DNA of 64,000 nucleotides, taken from Holothuria scabra (Eukaryota; Echinodermata; Holothuroidea; Aspidochirotida; Holothuriidae). The position numbers were made by a program, and so were the translations under genes. The notes beneath the pieces were generated by a model. That model was not told where the DNA came from, did not search any database, and saw nothing but the letters and a program-made list of their open reading frames with translations. The stretch spans positions 310,001 to 374,000 of the forward strand of contig CM074187.1 of NCBI GenBank assembly GCA_037179385.1. Direction: 5' to 3'. This document shows positions 37,101 to 49,100 of this stretch, in pieces; within the stretch, counting starts at the first letter, position 1; the number at the start of each line of letters is the position of its first letter.

Positions 37101-40100
37101 AAGTCCTCAGATATACTGGTTTTCATGTTGTGAAGTGTGTGTCTGCTATTCAATTTAACATAAACAGTCCATTTTGACTGGAGTCTTAAGAAAGGTGGAT
37201 CCATTTGACTTTTTATGGAGCAATATATTGTTACACTGCTTTTTAAAATGCTGGTATGTTTTTGGTTTTTTTCTTATTTAAGTTTAACAAGGTTGATTGT
37301 GCTTAACAAAATATTTGGAGAGAGTCCTCACATTTATGTTTATCTATGATGAAGTCCTCAGATGTCCTATGTTTTACAATTATTGGTGTGGGCATGTGTG
37401 AGCTGTTCATAATTACCTAGTACCCCGACTTTCACAGGAGTCTTGTGGAAACTTGCTAACCTGGAATGACCTCATTTATAGTTCCACTGTGTAAGGGGCC
37501 AGGGTGTTACTTTTGAAGGGTTTAAGTGTTTTTGTAAGGTGTCATTGTTTTTTGTGTGTAGATTTAAGGATGCTGAAATAAGGAGGTAGAGGTTAGGATT
37601 AAGGCAAAAAAGTTATAAAACCTTCCCTGTAATTGCAATTGAATGCATGGATGGATCAGCGTGAATACAAGAGTTGAATAAGTGACAGGACATAATTTGT
37701 TTGGAACTCACATTGACTCTGTTCAAACATCAACTTACCTAAATCTTGTTTGTTTGCAGAAAAAATGTTTTTTGTTATCATGTTGAAAAAATGTTAATCC
37801 TCTTTTTGTCTGTTTTTGACAGGTTGGTACAGATGCAGAACATGTTGAAGGAGAAGAGCATGACAGTATTGATGAAGGAAGCAGTGGTGACAAGGACTTG
37901 AAAGTGAGTTCATTAAATGAAATTGATGGAGGCATTTTCAAATTGTAAGATGTTAGGAATATTCCTGACTTCAGGAAATAAGAAGTCTTGAGCAAACACA
38001 ATTGGAAAACTGTATGAAAAATAATTGTCATGATCAGTATGATTGGAATGGCTAAATTTGTAGATGATTTGGAATCTCTTCAAATAAGGATAGTTTCACT
38101 CATTGACATCCTTGAAATACAGAAAAATATAGCATCATTTTGCTTATAGACATCTTTTATTGTCAAGTTTTTTTTAAAGGGCAAGTATACCTTTTAACCC
38201 TCCCAAAGGCCCCCAATCTAAGATAAGAATTTCAGGACATAGAACTGTTCTTGAATTAATTATCACTCCCAGTCAAGCCAAACTTACATTGCGAAGTAGC
38301 TGTGGAAATGTTTGTGAGTGTTTTAATTTAAACTATAAGTGCTTCTTTCAAAGGGTTCTTGTATTAAGATTCCCCTTTGACAAGTCCTCAGATATACTGG
38401 TTTTCATGTTGTGAAGTGTGTGTCTGCTATTCAATTTAACATAAACAGTCCATTTTGACTGGAGTCTTAAGAAAGGTGGATCCATTTGACTTTTTATGGA
38501 GCAATATATTGTTACACTGCTTTTTAAAATGCTGGTATGTTTTTGGTTTTTTTCTTATTTAAGTTTAACAAGGTTGATTGTGCTTAACAAAATATTTGGA
38601 GAGAGTCCTCACATTTATGTTTATCTATGATGAAGTCCTCAGATGTCCTATGTTTTACAATTATTGGTGTGGGCATGTGTGAGCTGTTCATAATTACCTA
38701 GTACCCCGACTTTCACAGGAGTCTTGTGGAAACTTGCTAACCTGGAATGACCTCATTTATAGTTCCACTGTGTAAGGGGCCAGGGTGTTACTTTTGAAGG
38801 GTTTAAGTGTTTTTGTAAGGTGTCATTGTTTTTTGTGTGTAGATTTAAGGATGCTGAAATAAGGAGGTAGAGGTTAGCATTAAGGCAAAAAGTTATAAAA
38901 CCTTCCCTGTAATTGCAATTGAATGCATGGATGGATCAGCGTGAATACAAGAGTTGAATAAGTGACAGGACATAATTTGTTTGGAACTCACATTGACTCT
39001 GTTCAAACATCAACTTACCTAAATCTTGTTTGTTTGCAGAAAAAATGTTTTTTGTTATCATGTTGAAAAAATGTTAATCCTCTTTTTGTCTGTTTTTGAC
39101 AGGTTGGTACAGATGCAGAACATGTTGAAGGAGAAGAGCATGACAGTATTGATGAAGGAAGCAGTGGTGACAAGGACTTGAAAGTGAGTTCATTAAATGA
39201 AATTGATGGAGGCATTTTCAAATTGTAAGATGTTAGGAATATTCCTGACTTCAGGAAATAAGAAGTCTTGAGCAAACAGAATTGGAAAACTATATGAAAA
39301 ATAATTGTCATGATCAGTATGATTGGAATGGCTAAATTTGTAGATGATTTGGAATCTCTTCAAATAAGGATAGTTTCACTCATTGACATCCTTGAAATAC
39401 AGAAAAATATAGCATCATTTTGCTTATAGACATCTTTTATTGTCAAGTTTTTTTAAAGGGCAAGTATACCTTTTAACCCTCCCAAAGGCCCCCAATCTAA
39501 GATAAGAATTTCAGGACATAGAACTGTTCTTGAATTAATTATCACTCCCAGTCAAAGCAAAATTACATTGCGAAGTAGCTGTGGAAATGTTTGTGAGTGT
39601 TTTAATTTAAACTATAAGTGCTTCTTTCAAAGGGTTCTTGTATTAAGATTCCCCTTTGACAAGTCCTCAGATATACTGGTTTTCATGTTGTGAAGTGTGT
39701 GTCTGCTATTCAATTTAACATAAACAGTCCATTTTGACTGGAGTCTTAAGAAAGGTGGATCCATTTGACTTTTTATGGAGCAATATATTGTTACACTGCT
39801 TTTTAAAATGCTGGTATGTTTTTGGTTTTTTTCTTATTTAAGTTTAACAAGGTTGATTGTGCTTAACAAAGTATTTGGAGAGAGTCCTCACATTTATGTT
39901 TATCTATGATGAAGTCCTCAGATGTTCTATATTTTACAATTATTGGTGTGGGCATGTGTGAGCTGTTCATAATTACCTAGTACCCCAACTTTCACAGGAG
40001 TCTTGTGGAAACTTGCTAACCTGGAATGACCTCATTTATAGTTCCACTGTGTAAGGGGCCAGGGTGTTACTTTTGAAGGGTTTAAGTGTTTTTGTAAGGT

Positions 40101-43100
40101 GTCATTGTTTTTTGTGTGTAGATTTAAGGATGCTGAAATAAGGAGGTAGAGGTTAGGATTAAGGCAAAAAAGTTATAAAACCTTCCCTGTAATTGCAATT
40201 GAATGCATGGATGGATCAGCGTGAATACAAGAGTTGAATAAGTGACAGGACATAATTTGTTTGGAACTCACATTGACTCTGTTCAAACATCAACTTACCT
40301 AAATCTTGTTTGTTTGCAGAAAAAATGTTTTTTTGTTATCATGTTGAAAAAATGTTAATCCTCTTTTTGTCTGTTTTTGACAGGTTGGTACAGATGCAGA
40401 ACATGTTGAAGGAGAAGAGCATGACAGTATTGATGAAGGAAGCAGTGGTGACAAGGACTTGAAAGTGAGTTCATTAAATGAAATTGATGGAGGCATTTTC
40501 AAATTGTAAGATGTTAGGAATATTCCTGACTTCAGGAAATAAGAAGTCTTGAGCAAACAGAATTGGAAAACTGTATGAAAAATAATTGTCATGATCAGTA
40601 TGATGTTCCTTTGAAATTTTTACAAAGTTTTCAGGATACGGAATATTGGTAAACATTGGCAAGTAAATTTAGCTGAATAATGCCGATCGATATTTTACCG
40701 ATGGTGGCGAATATCGGCCCGATCCGATGTCCGATCCAATTATCGGTTGAGCCCTAGATAAGAATTTCAGGACATGGAACTGTTCTTGAATTAATTATCA
40801 CTCCCAGTCAAGCCAAATTTACATTGCGAAGTAGCTGTGGGAATGTTTGTGAGTGTTTTAATTTTAGCTTTAATTGCTTCTTTCAAATGGTTCTTGTATT
40901 AAGATTCCCCTTTGAGAAGTCCTCAGATATACTGGTTTTCATGTTGCGAAGTGTGTGTCTGCTATTCAATTTAACATAACCAGTCCATTTTGACTGGAGT
41001 CTTAAGAAAGGTGGATCCATTGGACTTTTTATGGAGCAATATATTGTTACACTGCTTTTGAAAATGCTGGTATGTTTTTGGTTTTTTTCTTATTTAAGTT
41101 TAACAAGGTTGATTGTGCTTAACATAATATTTGGAGAGAGTCCTCACATTTATGTTTATCTATGATGAAGTCCTCAGATGTCCTATATTTTACAATTATT
41201 GGTGTGTGCATGTCTGAGCTGTTCATAATTACCTAGCACCCCGACTTTCACAGGAGTCTTGTGAAAACTTGCTAACCTGGAATGACCTCATTTATAGTTC
41301 CACTGTGTAAGGGGCCAGGGTGTTACTTTTGGAGGGTTTAAGTGTTTATTAAGGTGTCATTGTTTTTTGTGTGTAGATTTAAGGATGCTGAAATAAGGAG
41401 GTAGAGGTTAGGATTAAGGCAAAAAAGTCATAAAACCTTCCCTGTAATTGCAATTGAATGCATGGATGGATCAGCGTGAATACAAGAGTTGAATAAGTGA
41501 CAGGACATAATTTGTTTGGAACTCACATTGACTCTGTTCGAACATCAACTTACCTAAATCTTGTTTGTTTGCAGAAAAAATGTTTTTTTGTTATCATGTT
41601 GAAAAAATGTTAATCCTCTTTTTGTCTGTTTTTGACAGGTTGGTACAGATGCAGAACATGTTGAAGGAGAAGAGCATGACAGTATTGATGAAGGAAGCAG
41701 TGGTGACAAGGACTTGAAAGTGAGTTCATTAAATGAAATTGATGGAGGCATTTTCAAATTGTAAGATGTTAGGAATATTCCTGACTTCAGGAAATAAGAA
41801 GTCTTGAGCAAACACAATTGGAAAACTGTATGAAAAATAATTGTCATGATCAGTATGATTGGAATGGCTAAATTTGTAGATGATTTGGAATCTCTTCAAA
41901 TAAGGATAGTTTCACTCATTGACATCCTTGAAATACAGAAAAATATAGCATCATTTTGCTTATAGACATCTTTTATTGTCAAGTTTTTTAAAGGGCAAGT
42001 ATACCTTTTAACCCTCCCAAAGGCCCCCAATCTAAGATAAGAATTTCAGGACATAGAACTGTTCTTGAATTAATTATCACTCCCAGTCAAGCCAAACTTA
42101 CATTGCGAAGTAGCTGTGGAAATGTTTGTGAGTGTTTTAATTTAAACTAAAAGTGCTTCTTTCAAAGGGTTCTTGTGTTAAGATTCCCCTTTGACAAGTC
42201 CTCAGATATACTGGTTTTCATGTTGTGAAGTGTGTGTCTGCTATTCAATTTAACATAAACAGTCCATTTTGACTGGAGTCTTAAGAAAGGTGGATCCATT
42301 TGACTTTTTATGGAGCAATATATTGTTACACTGCTTTTTAAAATGCTGGTATGTTTTTGGTTTTTTTTCTTATTTAAGTTTAACAAGGTTGATTGTGCTT
42401 AACAAAATATTTGGAGAGAGTCCTCACATTTATGTTTATCTATGATGAAGTCCTCAGATGTCCTATGTTTTACAATTATTGGTGTGGGCATGTGTGAGCT
42501 GTTCATAATTACCTAGTACCCCGACTTTCACAGGAGTCTTGTGGAAACTTGCTAACCTGGAATGACCTCATTTATAGTTCCACTGTGTAAGGGGCCAGGG
42601 TGTTACTTTTGAAGGGTTTAAGTGTTTTTGTAAGGTGTCATTGTTTTTTGTGTGTAGATTTAAGGATGCTGAAATAAGGAGGTAGAGGTTAGGATTAAGG
42701 CAAAAAAGTCATAAAACCTTCCCTGTAATTGCAATTGAATGCATGGATGGATCAGCGTGAATACAAGAGTTGAATAAGTGACAGGACATAATTTGTTTGG
42801 AACTCACATTGACTCTGTTCAAACATCAACTTACCTAAATCTTGTTTGTTTGCAGAAAAAATGTTTTTTTGTTATCATGTTGAAAAAATGTTAATCCTCT
42901 TTTTGTCTGTTTTTGACAGGTTGGTACAGATGCAGAACATGTTGAAGGAGAAGAGCATGACAGTATTGATGAAGGAAGCAGTGGTGACAAGGACTTGAAA
43001 GTGAGTTCATTAAATGAAATTGATGGAGGCATTTTCAAATTGTAAGATGTTAGGAATATTCCTGACTTCAGGAAATAAGAAGTCTTGAGCAAACACAATT

Positions 43101-46100
43101 GGAAAACTGTATGAAAAATAATTGTCATGATCAGTATGATTGGAATGGCTAAATTTGTAGATGATTTGGAATCTCTTCAAATAAGGATAGTTTCACTCAT
43201 TGACATCCTTGAAATACAGAAAAATATATATATATATATAATATAAGGAGGTAGAGGTTAGGATTAAGGCAAAAAAGTTATAAAACCTTCCCTGTAATTG
43301 CAATTGAATGCATGGATGGATCAGCGTGAATACAAGAGTTGAATAAGTGACAGGACATAATTTGTTTGGAACTCACATTGACTCTGTTCAAACATCAACT
43401 TACCTAAATCTTGTTTGTTTGCAGAAAAAATGTTTTTTGTTATCATGTTGAAAAAATGTTAATCCTCTTTTTGTCTGTTTTTGACAGGTTGGTACAGATG
43501 CAGAACATGTTGAAGGAGAAGAGCATGACAGTGTTGATGAAGGAAGCAGTGGTGACAAGGACTTGAAAGTGAGTTCATTAAATGAAATTGATGGAGGCAT
43601 TTTCAAATTGTAAGATGTTAGGAATATTCCTGACTTCAGGAAATAAGAAGTCTTGAGCAAACAGAATTGGAAAACTGTATGAAAAATAATTGTCATGATC
43701 AGTATGATTGGAATGGCTAAATTTGTAGATGATTTGGAATCTCTTCAAATAAGGATAGTTTCACTCATTGACATCCTTGAAATACAGAAAAATATAGCAT
43801 CATTTTGCTTATAGACATCTTTTATTGTCAAGTTTTTTAAAGGGCAAGTATACCTTTTAACCCTCCCAAAGGCCCCCAATCTAAGATAAGAATTTCAGGA
43901 CATAGAACTGTTCTTGAATTAATTATCACTCCCAGTCAAGCCAAACTTACATTGCGAAGTAGCTGTGGAAATGTTTGTGAGTGTTTTAATTTAAACTATA
44001 AGTGCTTCTTTCAAAGGGTTCTTGTGTTAAGATTCCCCTTTGACAAGTCCTCAGATATACTGGTTTTCATGTTGTGAAGTGTGTGTCTGCTATTCAATTT
44101 AACATAAACAGTCCATTTTGACTGGAGTCTTAAGAAAGGTGGATCCATTTGACTTTTTATGGAGCAATATATTGTTACACTGCTTTTTAAAATGCTGGTA
44201 TGTTTTTGGTTTTTTTTTCTTATTTAAGTTTAACAAGGTTGATTGTGCTTAACAAAATATTTGGAGAGAGTCCTCACATTTATGTTTATCTATGATGAAG
44301 TCCTCAGATGTCCTATGTTTTACAATTATTGGTGTGGGCATGTGTGAGCTGTTCATAATTACCTAGTACCCCGACTTTCACAGGAGTCTTGTGGAAACTT
44401 GCTAACCTGGAATGACCTCATTTATAGTTCCACTGTGTAAGGGGCCAGGGTGTTACTTTTGAAGGGTTTAAGTGTTTTTGTAAGGTGTCATTGTTTTTTG
44501 TGTGTAGATTTAAGGATGCTGAAATAAGGAGGTAGGGGTTTGGATTAAGTCAAAAAGTTATAAAACCTTCCCTGTAATTGCAATTGAATGCATGGATGGA
44601 TCAGCGTGAATACAAGAGTTGAATAAGTGACAGGACATAATTTGTTTGGAACTCACATTGACTCTGTTCAAACATCAACTTACCTAAATCTTGTTTGTTT
44701 GCAGAAAAAATGTTTTTTTGTTATCATGTTGAAAAAATGTTAATCCTCTTTTTGTCTGTTTTTGACAGGTTGGTACAGATGCAGAACATGTTGAAGGAGA
44801 AGAGCATGACAGTATTGATGAAGGAAGCAGTGGTGACAAGGACTTGAAAGTGAGTTCATTAAATGAAATTGATGGAGGCATTTTCAAATTGTAAGATGTT
44901 AGGAATATTCCTGACTTCAGGAAATAAGAAGTCTTGAGCAAACACAATTGGAAAACTGTATGAAAAATAATTGTCATGATCAGTATGATTGGAATGGCTA
45001 AATTTGTAGATGATTTGGAATCTCTTCAAATAAGGATAGTTTCACTCATTGACATCCTTGAAATACAGAAAAATATAGCATCATTTTGCTTATAGACATC
45101 TTTTATTGTCAAGTTTTTTTAAAGGGCAAGTATACCTTTTAACCCTCCCAAAGGCCCCCAATCTAAGATAAGAATTTCAGGACATAGAACTGTTCTTGAA
45201 TTAATTATCACTCCCAGTCAAGCCAAACTTACATTGCGAAGTAGCTGTGGAAATGTTTGTGAGTGTTTTAATTTAAACTATAAGTGCTTCTTTCAAAGGG
45301 TTCTTGTATTAAGATTCCCCTTTGACAAGTCCTCAGATATACTGGTTTTCATGTTGTGAAGTGTGTGTCTGCTATTCAATTTAACATAAACAGTCCATTT
45401 TGACTGGAGTCTTAAGAAAGGTGGATCCATTTGACTTTTTATGGAGCAATATATTGTTACACTGCTTTTTAAAATGCTGGTATGTTTTTGGTTTTTTTCT
45501 TATTTAAGTTTAACAAGGTTGATTGTGCTTAACAAAATATTTGGAGAGAGTCCTCACATTTATGTTTATCTATGATGAAGTCCTCAGATGTCCTATGTTT
45601 TACAATTATTGGTGTGGGCATGTGTGAGCTGTTCATAATTACCTAGTACCCCGACTTTCACAGGAGTCTTGTGGAAACTTGCTAACCTGGAATGACCTCA
45701 TTTATAGTTCCACTGTGTAAGGGGCCAGGGTGTTACTTTTGAAGGGTTTAAGTGTTTTTGTAAGGTGTCATTGTTTTTTGTGTGTAGATTTAAGGATGCT
45801 GAAATAAGGAGGTAGAGGTTAGGATTAAGGCAAAAAAGTTATAAAACCTTCCCTGTAATTGCAATTGAATGCATGGATGGATCAGCGTGAATACAAGAGT
45901 TGAATAAGTGACAGGACATAATTTGTTTGGAACTCACATTGACTCTGTTCAAACATCAACTTACCTAAATCTTGTTTGTTTGCAGAAAAAATGTTTTTTT
46001 GTTATCATGTTGAAAAAATGTTAATCCTCTTTTTGTCTGTTTTTGACAGGTTGGTACAGATGCAGAACATGTTGAAGGAGAAGAGCATGACAGTATTGAT

Positions 46101-49100
46101 GAAGGAAGCAGTGGTGACAAGGACTTGAAAGTGAGTTCATTAAATGAAATTGATGGAGGCATTTTCAAATTGTAAGATGTTAGGAATATTCCTGACTTCA
46201 GGAAATAAGAAGTCTTGAGCAAACAGAATTGGAAAACTATATGAAAAATAATTGTCATGATCAGTATGATTGGAATGGCTAAATTTGTAGATGATTTGGA
46301 ATCTCTTCAAATAAGGATAGTTTCACTCATTGACATCCTTGAAATACAGAAAAATATAGCATCATTTTGCTTATAGACATCTTTTATTGTCAAGTTTTTT
46401 TAAAGGGCAAGTATACCTTTTAACCCTCCCAAAGGCCCCCAATCTAAGATAAGAATTTCAGGACATAGAACTGTTCTTGAATTAATTATCACTCCCAGTC
46501 AAAGCAAAATTACATTGCGAAGTAGCTGTGGAAATGTTTGTGAGTGTTTTAATTTAAACTATAAGTGCTTCTTTCAAAGGGTTCTTGTATTAAGATTCCC
46601 CTTTGACAAGTCCTCAGATATACTGGTTTTCATGTTGTGAAGTGTGTGTCTGCTATTCAATTTAACATAAACAGTCCATTTTGACTGGAGTCTTAAGAAA
46701 GGTGGATCCATTTGACTTTTTATGGAGCAATATATTGTTACACTGCTTTTTAAAATGCTGGTATGTTTTTGGTTTTTTTCTTATTTAAGTTTAACAAGGT
46801 TGATTGTGCTTAACAAAGTATTTGGAGAGAGTCCTCACATTTATGTTTATCTATGATGAAGTCCTCAGATGTTCTATATTTTACAATTATTGGTGTGGGC
46901 ATGTGTGAGCTGTTCATAATTACCTAGTACCCCAACTTTCACAGGAGTCTTGTGGAAACTTGCTAACCTGGAATGACCTCATTTATAGTTCCACTGTGTA
47001 AGGGGCCAGGGTGTTACTTTTGAAGGGTTTAAGTGTTTTTGTAAGGTGTCATTGTTTTTTGTGTGTAGATTTAAGGATGCTGAAATAAGGAGGTAGAGGT
47101 TAGGATTAAGGCAAAAAAGTTATAAAACCTTCCCTGTAATTGCAATTGAATGCATGGATGGATCAGCGTGAATACAAGAGTTGAATAAGTGACAGGACAT
47201 AATTTGTTTGGAACTCACATTGACTCTGTTCAAACATCAACTTACCTAAATCTTGTTTGTTTGCAGAAAAAATGTTTTTTTGTTATCATGTTGAAAAAAT
47301 GTTAATCCTCTTTTTGTCTGTTTTTGACAGGTTGGTACAGATGCAGAACATGTTGAAGGAGAAGAGCATGACAGTATTGATGAAGGAAGCAGTGGTGACA
47401 AGGACTTGAAAGTGAGTTCATTAAATGAAATTGATGGAGGCATTTTCAAATTGTAAGATGTTAGGAATATTCCTGACTTCAGGAAATAAGAAGTCTTGAG
47501 CAAACAGAATTGGAAAACTATATGAAAAATAATTGTCATGATCAGTATGATTGGAATGGCTAAATTTGTAGATGATTTGGAATCTCTTCAAATAAGGATA
47601 GTTTCACTCATTGACATCCTTGAAATACAGAAAAATATAGCATCATTTTGCTTATAGACATCTTTTATTGTCAAGTTTTTTTTAAAGGGCAAGTATACCT
47701 TTTAACCCTCCCAAAGGCCCCCAATCTAAGATAAGAATTTCAGGACATAGAACTGTTCTTGAATTAATTATCACTCCCAGTCAAAGCAAAATTACATTGC
47801 GAAGTAGCTGTGGAAATGTTTGTGAGTGTTTTAATTTAAACTATAAGTGCTTCTTTCAAAGGGTTCTTGTATTAAGATTCCCCTTTGACAAGTCCTCAGA
47901 TATACTGGTTTTCATGTTGTGAAGTGTGTGTCTGCTATTCAATTTAACATAAACAGTCCATTTTGACTGGAGTCTTAAGAAAGGTGGATCCATTTGACTT
48001 TTTATGGAGCAATATATTGTTACACTGCTTTTTAAAATGCTGGTATGTTTTTGGTTTTTTTCTTATTTAAGTTTAACAAGGTTGATTGTGCTTAACAAAA
48101 TATTCGGAGAGAGTCCTCCCATTTATGTTTATCTATGATGAAGTCCTCAGATGTTCTATATTTTACAATTATTGGTGTGTGCATGTCTGAGCTGTTCATA
48201 ATTACCTAGTACCCCGACTTTCACAGGAGTCTTGTGGAAACTTGCTAACCTGGAATGACCTCATTTATAGTTCCACTGTGTAAGGGGCCAGGGTGTTACT
48301 TTTGAAGGGTTTAAGTGTTTATAAGGTTTGTAAGGTGTCATTGTTTTTTGTGTGTAGATTTAAGGATGCTGAAATAAGGAGGTAGAGGTTAGGATCAACG
48401 CAAAAAAGTGATAAAACCTTCCCTGTAATTGCAATTGAATGCATGGATGGATCAGCGTGAATACAGGAGTTAAATAAGTGACAGGACATAATTTGTTTGG
48501 AACTCACATTGACTCTGTTCAAACATCAACTTACCTTAATCTTGCTTGTTTGCAGAGAGAAATGTTATTTTGAAATTATGTTGAACATTTATATTCTTTT
48601 TGTTTACCCGTTTTTGCCAGGACGGAACAGATGCAGAACATGTTGAAGGAGAAGAGCAGGACATGTACAGTACTGATGAAGGAAGCAGTGGTGGCAAGGA
48701 CTTGAAAGTGAGTTCATTTAATTAAATTGATGAAGACCTTTTCAAATTGTAAAATGTTAGCAATATTCCTGACTTCAGGAAATAAGAAGTCTTGAGCAAA
48801 TATAATAGGAAAAGTATCTTGCTAGAAAAAACAATTGTCATGATCAGTGTGATTGGAATTGCTTAATTTTGGGAGTTTGTAGGCTATTCGGAATCTTTTT
48901 AAAACTAAATTTTGTCCAACCACATTTTCTTACATTTCTTTCTCTTGTGCAAGTGGAGCATCAATACGAATCATAAATCATTTTGAAAATAATAAGTGAA
49001 ATATCAATTCATGCTTTACCAACCTTTGCATTTTGTTTGCAAAAGGCCATAATATTAATTAAAAATGAATATTTTGAAAAGTAATATTCAACCCGTTAAA

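Larger units (their letters stand above)
20903..48620 (+). repeat. Tandem array of exon-plus-intron units, mostly about 1.28 kb
   Basis: Twenty-three exons of 81 bases start at 22105, 23367, 24622, 25902, 26471, 27750, 29030, 30309, 30877, 32159, 33440, 34720, 35975, 36544, 37823, 39103, 40384, 41639, 42920, 43488, 44769, 46050 and 47331. Each is phase 0 at both ends, with acceptor GTTTTTGACAG or close and donor GTGAGTTC. Each encodes VGTDAEHVEGEEHDS, then (I, V or T)DE, then SSGDKDLK or close: 27 residues, about 10 of them acidic. Unit lengths are 1255-1282 bases, apart from four short units of 568-569. Central copies look nearly identical and differ at recurrent variant sites; edge copies are diverged. 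The introns are full array members too. Because every exon is a symmetric multiple of three, copies can be gained, lost or skipped without frame damage. Confidence 0.93.

Noticed and set aside
22077..47539. A 97-98 codon minus-strand frame repeated across more than 20 array units (begins MTIIFH, ends with an S/P/T-rich tail)
   Set aside because: It lies antisense over each repeat exon and its splice sites. It is kept open only because the units are nearly identical, and it has no independent sign of coding.
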